This document shows positions 16,197-25,028 of a stretch of 64,000 nucleotides of DNA, piece after piece. How positions within the stretch are numbered: the first letter of the stretch is position 1; each line of letters begins with the position of its first letter. Source of the stretch: an uncultured Collinsella sp. (GTDB lineage: Bacteria; Actinomycetota; Coriobacteriia; Coriobacteriales; Coriobacteriaceae); the NCBI GenBank assembly GCA_900762325.1, contig CAAFGG010000032.1, positions 1 through 64,000 on the forward strand. The letters run 5' to 3'. Below the pieces are notes generated by a model, which saw only the letters and a program-made list of their open reading frames with translations, did no database searches and was not told where the DNA came from. The position numbers and the translations under genes were made by a program.

Positions 16197-17238
16197 GAGC
16201 AATTCCCTCCATAGTGCCCTTTCTCGCCGAACACCCTGCACGAAGACGCTTCAACTTGCCTTTTAGCTTAAAGAGAGCTGCGTACGTGCACCAATGACCC
16301 GCGATGACGAGACGAAAGGCCAACCCATAGCGACTCGCCAGCTCTCCAATGTGCGAGTTTTTCCGCCACGCTGGGAAACTCTCGTCCATCCATCTAAAGA
16401 ACTCCGATTTGTATGTATCGGGGTTCGCGCCAACCTTGGCAGAACGTGTTCCACCCCAGAACAAAACATGAAGGATGCAGAGCGCTTCAAGTACGTCGGC
16501 ATAGCGCTCGCGATTCTCAGACGATATTCGAGCCAGCATGCCGTCGGCAGATTTAATGATGTCGAGCGCCCTCTCCTCAGGCACTTCATGTAGTGCACTT
16601 GTAGGCCGTTGCACATAGAGGTATGGCGTCGCACCAATGGAAGAGGCCTCGCCTATTGCAAGTAGAAGGGCGACAGCCGAAGCCATATCCTCGCCGATTC
16701 GTGGCCCCTCGACGAGGCGTATGCCCGACTCGAAAAAGCTCGTCCGGCAATACAATTGCCGGAAGAGTGAGTCGCTTTCCGGAATATAACCGGAAAGCGA
16801 CTCACTCTTCCGGTACCCACCTTGCCAGGGGCCGCAATGCGCAAGCAGGGAACCGCCAAGCGTCACCCTATCGTAGTTGAAACAAAGGATCTTAGGACGC
16901 AAGTCCAGGGCAACCTCGACAACGCGGCCAAGCTCGCCCGGAACAAGCAAGTCATCCGAGTCGACAAATAGAAGATACTCACCCGTCGCGAGCGAAGCAC
17001 CAAGGGCACGGGCGGAATTCTGCCCGCCGTTTGCCTTGCGATGAAGGTTCGCATGGATATCGTATCTAACAAGAATATCGGAGAGCCTTGCAGCGTAAGA
17101 GGGGTCCGATCCATCGTCGACGACAATGGTCTCCAGGGAGATGCCGGCGCGAACGCATTCCTCGATCGAAGCAAGGCAGCGTCGCAGATACTCTTCCTCG
17201 GTGTTGTAAACGGGAATGACTATGGAAAGGTCAGGCAT
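16189..17238 (-). CDS. Family 2 glycosyltransferase containing an inserted palindrome
   Basis: A 349-residue GT-A fold enzyme. The N-terminus reads L-S-I-V-I-P-V-Y-N-T, then V-V-D-D-G-S-D and the metal-binding F-V-D-S-D-D-L-L near residue 95, all typical of GT2. It should transfer a sugar to the growing lipid-linked repeat unit on the cytoplasmic side of the membrane. Residues about 142-166 (S-E-S-L-S-G-Y-I-P-E-S-D-S-L-F-R) are encoded by a 70-base double hairpin at 16744-16813. This looks like a repeat that entered the gene without breaking frame. The sugar specificity cannot be read from sequence. Confidence 0.85.
   Translation of the reverse strand: MPDLSIVIPVYNTEEEYLRRCLASIEECVRAGISLETIVVDDGSDPSYAARLSDILVRYDIHANLHRKANGGQNSARALGASLATGEYLLFVDSDDLLVPGELGRVVEVALDLRPKILCFNYDRVTLGGSLLAHCGPWQGGYRKSESLSGYIPESDSLFRQLYCRTSFFESGIRLVEGPRIGEDMASAVALLLAIGEASSIGATPYLYVQRPTSALHEVPEERALDIIKSADGMLARISSENRERYADVLEALCILHVLFWGGTRSAKVGANPDTYKSEFFRWMDESFPAWRKNSHIGELASRYGLAFRLVIAGHWCTYAALFKLKGKLKRLRAGCSARKGTMEGIAHV
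16744..16813. repeat. Double hairpin inside a coding sequence
   Basis: 16759-16782 and 16790-16813 are perfect 24-base inverted repeats around a 7-base loop (AATATAA). A second, overlapping hairpin pairs CCGGCAAT (16744-16751) with ATTGCCGG (16755-16762). Both lie inside the glycosyltransferase gene in frame. The CCGG-bounded arms look like a REP or miniature element. Confidence 0.9.
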
Positions 17239-17266
17239 ATCAAACGGCCAATCATTCTAAGATCCG

Positions 17267-18119
17267 CTAATCCAGCTCGGCGGGTGCATCGCCCAGTATC
17301 TTGCGGTACGAACAAAGATATAAAACTTCGGCAAGGCTTCGCCACCTGAGGGCTCGTTTCGCCACGGAAAGCCATCCACGTACACCCATGTTCCATGGTT
17401 TAGGCTTGAATGCGAAATGGACGATCGAGGCGGAACCGCCAGCCAAAACGCCCTCCCTCGCGTATCGCGCTGCATTGTCGGAAAGCAGGTTGTATTCTTC
17501 AGAAAGGTGCAAATCGTTCCTACCGGGCCAATCCGGAAAAGCAAGATGAAGGAGGTCCTGATCACCAATTCCTTGATAACTGGCCAAGGTCTCATCATCG
17601 AGCAAGTCCAAGGTGTGCATAACGCGATCGCAAAGATTCGCTTCCGGTTCAATAACGACACAACCGGAGTTAAGATCGCGCCAAGAGGGATTTGCCGCCT
17701 GCCCCGCCACACATGCTGAAAGATGGGGACGGTCAAAGAGACAATCAATGTTGCGAACGATGAGCATGTCCGAATCCAGCAGGATTATCTTCTCAAACTC
17801 CGTCGCTGAGAGAATGCGAAGCTTCGAAAAAGAAGTGTTCCAGTGACCAAATCCTGCGGCGTCGTTAAGCCTTCGAACGGCCTCGGGTGCCTCAATTCCC
17901 TCTACCTGCCGAATAAGAGAGCCCTCGGATTCAATGATAGAGCGCTCGCCCCCCCACATTCGGAGTCACAAACACAACGAGCTGATGGGAACAGCCACTT
18001 CGTTGAAGAGACCGCGCAAGGGCAAGTACACCTCTAAGATACCCGGCCCCACCAGTGTAGAACGTTGCATAAACCCTCGACCCTGCGTGTCTTGCGAGCA
18101 TTGCGCTCTGTCTACTCAT
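17267..18119 (-). pseudogene. Family 8 glycosyltransferase split at a G7 tract
   Basis: From the ATG at 18119 the frame reads S-R-V-Y-A-T-F-Y-T-G-G-A-G-Y-L-R-G-V-L-A-L through F-V-T-P-N-V-G-G and then shifts at a run of seven G (plus strand C7 at 17949-17955), stopping at H. The next frame carries the rest: K-I-I-L-L-D-S-D-M-L-I-V (the GT8 DxD), N-S-G-C-V-V-I, G-D-Q-D-L-L-H-L and H-F-A-F-K-P-K-P-W. With six G the two parts join as V-G-G-E-R-S and give an intact glycogenin-like glycosyltransferase of about 283 residues. The gene is therefore off, phase-variable, or affected by a homopolymer error. It sits in the middle of the polysaccharide operon, so it could switch sugar composition. Confidence 0.85.
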
Positions 18120-18120
18120 G

Positions 18121-18918
18121 TTACCTTCCCCTATTTTCAGTCCAAACTTTATATGGCTTGATGCTTCCCGCCTCAATGCAGAGGCCCAGAAGGGCGAGAC
18201 CCGAAGCAAGCGAATATGGCATCTTCGGGTGCGTGGCGATGAGGCTCTCCTTCGCCTGCTTGTAGGCAACCGTCTTGTCGGGTAGCCACGATCCGTCGAA
18301 ATGGTGTATGACGTACGTGTTCTCAGTCAGGTGAACCTGGCGAGTCTTATGATCCTTAGGGGAAAAGAAATCCTTCGGATACAACGTAAAACCTTCTACG
18401 GTCTGCTTCCCCCCGTTGAGTTCGAGTCCCAACTCTAGACAGGCGTTGGTGATGGCAACAACATTTGTCGTCTCGTCGTAGCTTCCGTCCGATAAAACGA
18501 AGGCCCTTCCCTCATAATCTTGCAAAAGACGCTCAAACAGGGGGAATGACCTTCGACAGGCCATCAGGCCTGTCGAGATGCGAGAAGGGGTCTCAAAACC
18601 CGAAAAAGCATCCTCTTGGAGGAAGCGGTCAAGGGGGCGCAAGACCTCAACATCGGTGTCCATATAGATGCCGCCGTGCTCGACGAGGACCTTCAGGCGC
18701 GCATAGTCGCTTGCAAATGCCCATTTCTTCGCCGCAAGCGCCTCCTCGAAGTAGCGGTTACCGCCGCTGTCGAAGCTATCTTCATCCCATCGGACGATCT
18801 CGTAGTCAGGACAATGCTCTTTCCAGGAATTAATGCAGCGCTCCGCCATGGGAGGCAGCGGCTTACCACCGAACCAAATGTAGTGGATCGTCTTAGGAAT
18901 CTTCATTTCGCTACTCAT
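18121..18918 (-). CDS. Family 32-type glycosyltransferase
   Basis: A 265-residue enzyme. It opens I-P-K-T-I-H-Y-I-W-F-G-G-K-P-L-P, the classic start of the DXD sugar transferases related to Och1 and capsular polysaccharide enzymes. A-S-D-Y-A-R-L, then G-G-I-Y-M-D-T-D-V-E-V-L follow, with the DxD near residue 90. It should use a nucleotide sugar to extend the repeat unit. I chose the ATG at 18918. A GTG at 18933 is also in frame. The gene lies between the polymerase and the broken GT8, with one base separating its stop from the GT8 start. Confidence 0.85.
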   Translation of the reverse strand: MSSEMKIPKTIHYIWFGGKPLPPMAERCINSWKEHCPDYEIVRWDEDSFDSGGNRYFEEALAAKKWAFASDYARLKVLVEHGGIYMDTDVEVLRPLDRFLQEDAFSGFETPSRISTGLMACRRSFPLFERLLQDYEGRAFVLSDGSYDETTNVVAITNACLELGLELNGGKQTVEGFTLYPKDFFSPKDHKTRQVHLTENTYVIHHFDGSWLPDKTVAYKQAKESLIATHPKMPYSLASGLALLGLCIEAGSIKPYKVWTENRGR

Positions 18919-18947
18919 GCAATCGCTCCACACTCACACACAACGCA

Positions 18948-20042
18948 TCAAAAGATGCTCAGAACGTTGTTGATATCCGCCACATAGGGAATCGCGCCGT
19001 ACCACTCCGGCCTCATCGCACCAATGACGACGAAATAAATGAGGAAGCACGCGCATGCTACCAACTTCACGATGCGCCGCTCGTTATGCGGAACGCGGCC
19101 AAGCACCGTCGGAATAGCGAGAATCGCGAAGAGCATGAAGTACATCCCCAGCCGGCCCACGATTTCCACCCGCATCTTGAAGACCTCGAAGATGAACCAG
19201 AGCATGATGCCGTGCAGGAGCAGCGCATCATGGGGCCCTTCTTCACCCCTCTTTCTGGAAACAAAGAAGTAGTTCGCACACAAGCAGCAGCAGACGAAGG
19301 CCACTGCGGCACCTATGAGAGCGCCATAGTAGTTCGATCCCATGAACTCACTCGAATAGAGGGACTCTCGTCCGTAGAAATGTGAAACCAGGTTTACAAT
19401 CGGCCCGCTGAACGTGAATACGACTGCAGCCGCAAACAAGTAGAGCAGGTACTCCCTCTTGCGAAAGGGAAGCCGCTCCACAAGTAAGAGAACGAGAACG
19501 AATATCGCCGACTGGTGAAAAAGGGACGCCACCAAAGCGGAAGCGACGAAGGGCCAGGTCTTTCCCCGCATGAGCCATACAAGTCCGATGGCAAGTACGC
19601 CGATGGCTATTGACTGCCTCATGGTATTCATCGAGCTGAAGTACATGTTCAGCGTTACATAGAGAAAGAAGCTCAGCATCACGTCCTCGGAGCACTCATA
19701 GATGAGATAGGCAACGGGAAACATGCATAACGCGCTTGAAATTACGATAAGGAGCTGGTAGTTGCTGGAAATCTTGTTAAGCAACAGGCAGAGCGCGGTA
19801 AACAGATACTCATAGCGCTCGAGATGGAAGGCGGCTACTCCTTCAAAACCTATGCGAATGTACGCTTCGCAAAACTGCCGGGTATCAATACCGACCACAT
19901 AGCTTCTTGCGGCAGCCACAGCGAAAAGCATAAGCGCCACGATGATGACGTAGGCCTTCTTATTGGAAGATGATGCCCCGGGGCCCATCATAATAAGGCC
20001 CAGTAGAATAATCATCGATAGAATGAAGAGATAGACGAACAT
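18948..20042 (-). CDS. EpsG-like polysaccharide polymerase
   Basis: A 364-residue membrane protein with about ten hydrophobic segments. Features typical of the EpsG family are G-I-D-T-R-Q-F in the first loop, Y-E-Y-L-F-T-A-L, then M-N-T-M-R-Q-S-I-A-I-G and the loop S-L-F-H-Q-S-A-I. These proteins act as Wzy-type polymerases joining repeat units on the outer face of the membrane. Its position among the glycosyltransferases and the flippase fits a Wzx/Wzy pathway. No chain-length regulator (Wzc/Wzz) is present in this operon. Confidence 0.87.
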   Translation of the reverse strand: MFVYLFILSMIILLGLIMMGPGASSSNKKAYVIIVALMLFAVAAARSYVVGIDTRQFCEAYIRIGFEGVAAFHLERYEYLFTALCLLLNKISSNYQLLIVISSALCMFPVAYLIYECSEDVMLSFFLYVTLNMYFSSMNTMRQSIAIGVLAIGLVWLMRGKTWPFVASALVASLFHQSAIFVLVLLLVERLPFRKREYLLYLFAAAVVFTFSGPIVNLVSHFYGRESLYSSEFMGSNYYGALIGAAVAFVCCCLCANYFFVSRKRGEEGPHDALLLHGIMLWFIFEVFKMRVEIVGRLGMYFMLFAILAIPTVLGRVPHNERRIVKLVACACFLIYFVVIGAMRPEWYGAIPYVADINNVLSIF

Positions 20043-20094
20043 GCCTAGGCAACCCCTGCCTTATTCATCGAATCTAAGGTAGTTTGCGCACAGC

Positions 20095-21309
20095 TCATTT
20101 CTCCACCAGTCCCTCGTAAAACTCCATCAAGCGCTCCGCGTTGGCCTCAGCCGAGTATCCGGCAGCCTCCAGGCGGGCCGGAGCCTCCAGATACCTGCCA
20201 CCGGCGAGCGCGGCGGAGAGCGCTGCGACCCACGCTTCGATGGGGGCGTCGAGGGCCGTGAACGACCCCGTGCCCGCGATGTCAGTCTCGGCCGGCACGC
20301 CGGTCGAGTACACACACGGCAGTCCCGCCGCCTGCGCCTCCACCGCCGAAACCGGCAGCCCCTCATAAAGCGACGGCATAAAGAAAACATCGAAGAGCGA
20401 GTAGAAACGCTGGGCGTCGCTCCTCAAACCAAGCAGCATCACGGAGTTTTCCAGACCCATTTCGTCGACAAGCTCCTGAAGTTCCCGGCGTTCATCGGCG
20501 CTGTTGCTCTCCCCGATGATGACGAGCCTGGCAGGGCCGTGAGCAGCCACATACTCACCGAAAGCCCTGACCGCGAAGGAGAAGTTCTTCTGCAAGGAAA
20601 TCCGGCCCACGCATCCCACCACGGGCTCCTCGGGACCTATTCCGAGTTCCGCCCTGCAGCCCGCACGAACCTCAGGGTCGAAAGCGAAGCGCTCTATGTC
20701 GATGCCGTTCTTCATCGTCAGGAAGTCCTTCCCACCGAAGAGGTAGCGGCCGGCGTCTTCGGAGCACGCGACCCTGTCTGTCGCCCAGCGCCGCCCGAAC
20801 CAGATGAGCGGCGCGTTGCGCACACGATGGCTGAACCTATCCGAGCTGCTGTTGAGATGACTGTGGAGCACGCGATGAGCAATCCCAGCCTCGGCCGCAT
20901 AGCGAAGCGTCCAGAACGCCGAGTTGGGCATATGACAGTGCACGACGTCGTATTCGGAACCGTGTTCGCGAAAGAACTCCCTGGTCTCCCTGACGAAGGC
21001 AGGGAGGTCGACGCTCGCCTGTGTGACTGTGAAGACTCGCGCCCCCTCGTTCCTGAATTCATCATCGAAATTGAGAGGGTGCCGTGGCTCACCGTTAACA
21101 ACGTCATGGTGCAGGTAGTCGTAGACGACACGGCTCTCGTCGCGATGCCGGAACATGTTTCGCACGAACGACGTGACCCCCGCATCGGCGGACAGGGAGG
21201 GAACAACATTGAGTACTTTTATGGGCTTAGTGCTTACCAAACTAAACTCTCCTGGTTTTTCGTTATGCGAAGGCATGGGCGGGTTCGACAAGAACGACGG
21301 GAACCCCAA
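20095..21309 (-). CDS. Family 4 glycosyltransferase (EpsF-like)
   Basis: A 404-residue GT-B enzyme. K-V-L-N-V-V-P-S-L-S-A-D-A-G-V starts the N-terminal Rossmann domain. V-V-G-C-V-G-R-I-S-L-Q-K-N marks the second domain, and the donor-site signature M-P-S-L-Y-E-G-L-P-V-S-A-V-E-A-Q-A-A-G lies near residue 318. That resembles EpsF-type enzymes. A downstream start at M-P-S-H-N is possible. It is followed by the polymerase gene and preceded by a GT2 gene in the same direction. The sugar is not predictable. Confidence 0.88.
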   Translation of the reverse strand: MGFPSFLSNPPMPSHNEKPGEFSLVSTKPIKVLNVVPSLSADAGVTSFVRNMFRHRDESRVVYDYLHHDVVNGEPRHPLNFDDEFRNEGARVFTVTQASVDLPAFVRETREFFREHGSEYDVVHCHMPNSAFWTLRYAAEAGIAHRVLHSHLNSSSDRFSHRVRNAPLIWFGRRWATDRVACSEDAGRYLFGGKDFLTMKNGIDIERFAFDPEVRAGCRAELGIGPEEPVVGCVGRISLQKNFSFAVRAFGEYVAAHGPARLVIIGESNSADERRELQELVDEMGLENSVMLLGLRSDAQRFYSLFDVFFMPSLYEGLPVSAVEAQAAGLPCVYSTGVPAETDIAGTGSFTALDAPIEAWVAALSAALAGGRYLEAPARLEAAGYSAEANAERLMEFYEGLVEK

Positions 21310-21312
21310 GCG

Positions 21313-22332
21313 CTAGAAATGGGGCGTTGCACGCCTCATCTCCCTCCGCTCGTGAGCTTCGATTAGCTGGGTGTACAACCAAGGTGCACCGGCAATTGCG
21401 AGGAAGCGAGCCTTGTCACCCCGACGCACGCCGGGATCCACCAAAAGGCCCATGAGGTTCCTGCGCACGTAGGACAGCGCCTCGACCTGGCAAGACCTGG
21501 GCTCTTCTCCCCCCTCATTGCAATGGCGGGCGATTCGAAAGAGCCGCGTGAACTCAAGCGCCTTGTGGTAGATGAGCCCGGAGGCGCAGCCAGGAAGAAA
21601 GGGCTTCACCGCATCCTCGATCGACTGGATGGCGGCTCTGAAATCATGTAACTGTTTGAGGGACGTATTGGCGGGCCTAACGGTGGACCCAGCGCGCCTC
21701 ATGTAGCCATATATCGGCTCCTTCAACAGCGCGAATGACGCCGCCGATAGGACCTGCGCACCAAACGCCATGTCATCCTCGTAGTACCTACCCGATGCGA
21801 ACGGATTAGCGAGATACGTCTTCCTCGACGCCAGATGGGCCCACGCCGCGGCCATGCCACCCCCATAGAGGAATTGGGAAAGGAAGCCCTCCCGATCAAG
21901 GAGCTCGTACTCGCGAGAATCGCTCCATTCGAGAGCCGGGATGGCGCGAGTGCCGGGCACGATCAAATGCCCTCCAATGACTTGCTCTGCACCGCTCCTC
22001 GAAAGAGCATTCGCAAGGAGACTCAGATAGTGCGGTGACACCACGTCGTCGCCATCAACAAATGTGACGTAATCTCCATGAGCTTCAAGCACGCCGCGAT
22101 TCCGAGCACAGGATTGCCCAGCATTCTTCTGATGGATAACGCGCACGCGGGGGCTCAAAGCATAGCCGTCAAGCAGATCACCCGTGCCGTCAGTCGATCC
22201 ATCATCGATAAGGATGAACTCATGGTCGCCGTCATAATCCTGTGCAAGCAGGCTCTCCATGCAATAGCCCACGCAATCACGAAGGTTATAAAACGGGACA
22301 ATGACGGAAATTAAAGAGGGTTTTTTATCCAC
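21313..22332 (-). CDS. Family 2 glycosyltransferase (GTG start)
   Basis: A 339-residue GT2. I place the start at the GTG at 22332 (V-D-K-K-P-S-L-I-S-V-I-V-P-F-Y-N) because AAGGG precedes it and it overlaps the upstream stop by eight bases; the longer frame lacks a binding site. Motifs are F-I-L-I-D-D-G-S-T-D-G-T, N-A-G-Q-S-C-A-R-N-R-G and F-V-D-G-D-D-V-V. It adds one sugar to the lipid-linked unit. Overlapping starts and stops on both sides indicate tight co-translation. Confidence 0.88.
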   Translation of the reverse strand: MDKKPSLISVIVPFYNLRDCVGYCMESLLAQDYDGDHEFILIDDGSTDGTGDLLDGYALSPRVRVIHQKNAGQSCARNRGVLEAHGDYVTFVDGDDVVSPHYLSLLANALSRSGAEQVIGGHLIVPGTRAIPALEWSDSREYELLDREGFLSQFLYGGGMAAAWAHLASRKTYLANPFASGRYYEDDMAFGAQVLSAASFALLKEPIYGYMRRAGSTVRPANTSLKQLHDFRAAIQSIEDAVKPFLPGCASGLIYHKALEFTRLFRIARHCNEGGEEPRSCQVEALSYVRRNLMGLLVDPGVRRGDKARFLAIAGAPWLYTQLIEAHERREMRRATPHF

Positions 22333-23224
22333 ACGTCTCACCCTTCGTCGTCGAACCTCCACAGGAAGCACTTCCGAGTTCCGGCGCCCGAAGCAAGTAC
22401 CCGTGCTTCCTGAAGTAATGAACGAGGCCTCTCATGTGCTCCCAATTTGTCTTGCTCAAGAGTCTTTTCTTCGATATGCGCTGGTATAAGTGCGTCATTG
22501 AGGGTCCATGTGCCCTCACGACTCGGTAGCCAGCTTCGTGGCAGCGAAGGCACCAGTCCACATCCTCGGGGGCGTAGAAGATCTTCTCGTCAAGGAGGCC
22601 CACCCGTTCCCAGGCCCATGCCGGAGTGACCCAGCAGGCGGAGAGAAGATAGCCCACGTCCTGCACGCCGCCGATGACAGGCGCTTCCGGCACCTCGGCC
22701 GCGGCGGCGCGCTCGGCCACGCGCCCGAGGGGCCACGCCTTGCCGAACTTGATTCCGAGCGTGGGGAGATTGCGCCCCGAGAGCTGCTCAGAGCCATCCC
22801 CGCCCGCGAGCGTGGGGCCGGCGACCGCAATGTCGGGGTCGGACTCCAGGGCATCGATGGCCGAGCCTATAGCGGCTTCGTTAACCACCGTATCGGAGTC
22901 GAGCACGCATATGTACCTAGGGCGCGGGCTCATGGCGAGCGCCTCCCTAATGGCGATGTTGCGACTAACCGTAGTGCCGAGGTTGCGACCCTGCGGCAGC
23001 ACGCGCAGGCGTCCGTCGGCGGCGGCGATTTCGCCGAGGGCGTCAAGCGTCCCATCGGTTGAGCCGTTGTCCACGACGTACGCGGCGGCGCACATGTCGC
23101 CTAACCCGAGCACGCTCTCGAGGCAGGCGCGCACGTACCCCTCCGAGTTCCATGTGAGGATGACGAAGGCGACAGTGCGAGGAATCTCCCCGCCGTACTC
23201 GCGATAAAATGCGGTCGCACTCAC
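22325..23224 (-). CDS. Family 2 glycosyltransferase, rhamnosyltransferase-like
   Basis: A 299-residue GT2 with A-F-V-I-L-T-W-N-S-E-G-Y, V-V-D-N-G-S-T-D-G-T, R-N-L-G-T-T-V-S-R-N, V-L-D-S-D-T-V-V and the late motif F-Y-A-P-E-D-V-D-W-C-L-R. This is the pattern of rhamnosyltransferase-type GT2 enzymes. The start is GTG, overlapping the stop of the upstream sugar transferase in the string GTGA. It probably adds the second sugar after the initiating transferase. Rhamnose specificity is only a guess. Confidence 0.87.
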   Translation of the reverse strand: MSATAFYREYGGEIPRTVAFVILTWNSEGYVRACLESVLGLGDMCAAAYVVDNGSTDGTLDALGEIAAADGRLRVLPQGRNLGTTVSRNIAIREALAMSPRPRYICVLDSDTVVNEAAIGSAIDALESDPDIAVAGPTLAGGDGSEQLSGRNLPTLGIKFGKAWPLGRVAERAAAAEVPEAPVIGGVQDVGYLLSACWVTPAWAWERVGLLDEKIFYAPEDVDWCLRCHEAGYRVVRAHGPSMTHLYQRISKKRLLSKTNWEHMRGLVHYFRKHGYLLRAPELGSASCGGSTTKGETCG

Positions 23225-24150
23225 TTCCCCGTACCCCCTGCCATCGCCTTAAAGGTCCTCACGAAGATGCGCAGATCAAGCGCGAGGCTCGCGTGGCGCA
23301 CGTAGAAGAGTTCGAGCAACTGGCGGTCGCCGTTGGCCCATGTGGCGTCGTTCCTGTCCGTGACCTGCCACCAACCGGTGATGCCGGGCTTGCAGGAGAG
23401 GAACTCGTCGCGAGCATCGCCGAACTCGTAGGTCTCCTCGACGGTCACCGGACGCGGGCCGATCACCGACAGGTCCCCCGTGAGGACGTTCAAAAACTGC
23501 GGGAACTCGTCGATCGAGTACTTGCGCAGGAAGCGGCCCACGCGCGTCACGCGCGGGTCATCGTCGAGTTTCTGCTCGCGTTTCCATTCCTCGAGCTGCT
23601 CTGGTGTCATGTAGCGCTCCGGATGTACGTGAGCGTCGGCGGCCATCGTCCGAAACTTCCAGATATAGATGCGCTTGCCGCCCTTGCCCACGCGCTCCTG
23701 ACGGAAGAACGGGGTGCCCGGGGAGTCCAGGGCTATGGCAGCGCAGAGGAGGGCGCCCGGCACGAGGCCCACCGCCACGACGGCCGCCGAGAAGGCGACG
23801 TCGAAGACACGCTTCGCGGCACGGTACGGAAGACCGCCCGGCCTCGGGGCGGGGACGCTGCCATCCCTCGGAGGCGCAACGAATTCACCCCTGGCAACCG
23901 AAACAGGTTGATCCGCCTTTACTTCAACTTGAGCTTTAGCATTGTCGGAGCGGACATAGGCATTCGATATCAGCTCGCTCATGCGGCCGGCGCCCTCGCG
24001 CCGATCCATGGCCTGAGCAATGAGCGCCGCCCCCACGGGCGCATTGCTCTCTGTTGTTTCTTTAGCAGCCACAGTCAAACTTACGTCCCTGTCTCCCAGG
24101 GACCCCCCCGAATTTGTAAATTCAAAAATACGAACGAATAGCCGGTGCAA
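23221..24150 (-). CDS. Initiating sugar transferase (WbaP/PglC type)
   Basis: A 309-residue phosphoglycosyl transferase. After about 100 variable residues comes K-R-V-F-D-V-A-F-S-A-A-V-V-A-V-G, the single re-entrant membrane helix of the family. It is followed by P-x-F-F-R-Q-E-R-V-G-K-G-G-K, W-K-F-R-T-M, R-V-G-R-F-L-R-K-Y-S-I-D-E-F-P-Q-F-L-N-V-L-T-G-D-L-S-V-I-G-P-R-P and C-K-P-G-I-T-G-W-W-Q-V. It transfers a sugar phosphate to undecaprenyl phosphate, starting the repeat unit. It lies right after the LoaP gene. The exact start is uncertain. Confidence 0.9.
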   Translation of the reverse strand: MHRLFVRIFEFTNSGGSLGDRDVSLTVAAKETTESNAPVGAALIAQAMDRREGAGRMSELISNAYVRSDNAKAQVEVKADQPVSVARGEFVAPPRDGSVPAPRPGGLPYRAAKRVFDVAFSAAVVAVGLVPGALLCAAIALDSPGTPFFRQERVGKGGKRIYIWKFRTMAADAHVHPERYMTPEQLEEWKREQKLDDDPRVTRVGRFLRKYSIDEFPQFLNVLTGDLSVIGPRPVTVEETYEFGDARDEFLSCKPGITGWWQVTDRNDATWANGDRQLLELFYVRHASLALDLRIFVRTFKAMAGGTGK

Positions 24151-24158
24151 CGTCTCGC

Positions 24159-24749
24159 TTACGTTTTGCTGGGAACGTCCAGCGCAAGCAGTTCCCTAAA
24201 TGCGGAGTCGCCTTCGCCTACGTCCACCAGGCACCAGCGCTTATGACGGTCGATCTTTTTAACGCGGGCCTCTTGCCCCACAAGTGGGCCCTGCTCTATA
24301 TGCAGCACGCCATCTTCTATGCGCGCAACGCTGTTGCGCACCACGCCGTCGTCGTCCAGCACGCTGCGGTACCAGTCCTGCGCAACGTCGGGCATGGGCA
24401 TGTACGCCCGCTCCCTACTGCCGGCGATGCGACAGCCAAAGCTCAACTGGGCCAGGGCCCTATCGAGCGCGGCGGCATCGTGCGTGGCGACGAAGAAATA
24501 TTCCTTGTACATGGGTTTGGTTTGGAGCGACCATGCGCCGTCCCGCTTAAACCAGAACTCCTTTTGCATCACAAAAGCATCCTGCATAAGGTTGTGCGGG
24601 ATAATGCATCGGACCTTTTCGCAGGTCTCGCGCTCTTTTCCATTGGGGGTGTGGACCAGATACCAGCGGACGCGGCCGTGCTGGCTGTTGGTGGTGGCGC
24701 CGTTAAATGCGCCCGGCAGCTGCTCTTGGCGCCGTGCCGTCTGTTCCAT
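24159..24749 (-). CDS. loaP: LoaP-type NusG paralogue (antiterminator)
   Basis: A 196-residue NusG-family protein. The start at 24749 has AGAGGGGG upstream. The N-terminal NGN domain begins W-Y-L-V-H-T-P-N-G-K-E-R-E-T and the C-terminal KOW motif reads G-P-L-V-G-Q-E-A-R-V-K-K-I-D-R-H-K-R. Specialised NusG paralogues of the LoaP group sit first in long polysaccharide or polyketide operons and let RNA polymerase read through terminators. Its place as first gene of this ten-gene operon fits that role exactly. The leader of about 175 bases between promoter and start may hold its recognition hairpin. Confidence 0.85.
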   Translation of the reverse strand: MEQTARRQEQLPGAFNGATTNSQHGRVRWYLVHTPNGKERETCEKVRCIIPHNLMQDAFVMQKEFWFKRDGAWSLQTKPMYKEYFFVATHDAAALDRALAQLSFGCRIAGSRERAYMPMPDVAQDWYRSVLDDDGVVRNSVARIEDGVLHIEQGPLVGQEARVKKIDRHKRWCLVDVGEGDSAFRELLALDVPSKT

Positions 24750-24924
24750 GTTCTCGCCCCCTCTTTTTGGCTTTGCGATGCACGCAAATGCAGGGGCGTT
24801 TAGAACAGGCTTCTCGCTCGCAGCTAGGCGCAGTCGCAAAAGTACAGGTTTTTGTAGAGGGGTATGGAGATGTATCTGCCAGCAGTGCATTTTGCGAAAT
24901 CTGGCCAAACGCAAACTAATTGCT

Positions 24925-24953
24925 CGTATAATGACTCACGTCGAAAGATACAA
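24925..24953 (-). promoter_or_regulatory. Candidate promoter of the polysaccharide operon
   Basis: On the minus strand TTGTAT (24953-24948) and TATACG (24930-24925) are spaced by 17 bases, about 175 bases ahead of the loaP start. The boxes are imperfect, but the region lies between the thrS terminators and the operon. Confidence 0.4.
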
Positions 24954-24981
24954 AAACGTGTACCTTTTTGTGCAACAATAA

Positions 24982-25004
24982 AGCCGCTCAACCAGCGGCT
25001 TTTG
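24982..25004 (-). terminator. Second hairpin behind thrS
   Basis: AGCCGCT pairs with AGCGGCT and both strands continue into T-rich sequence. On the minus strand it follows the main thrS terminator and shields the polysaccharide promoter. It could work in both directions. Confidence 0.5.
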
Positions 25005-25028
25005 TTCGTTTTGGCATCTTTTAGGTAT

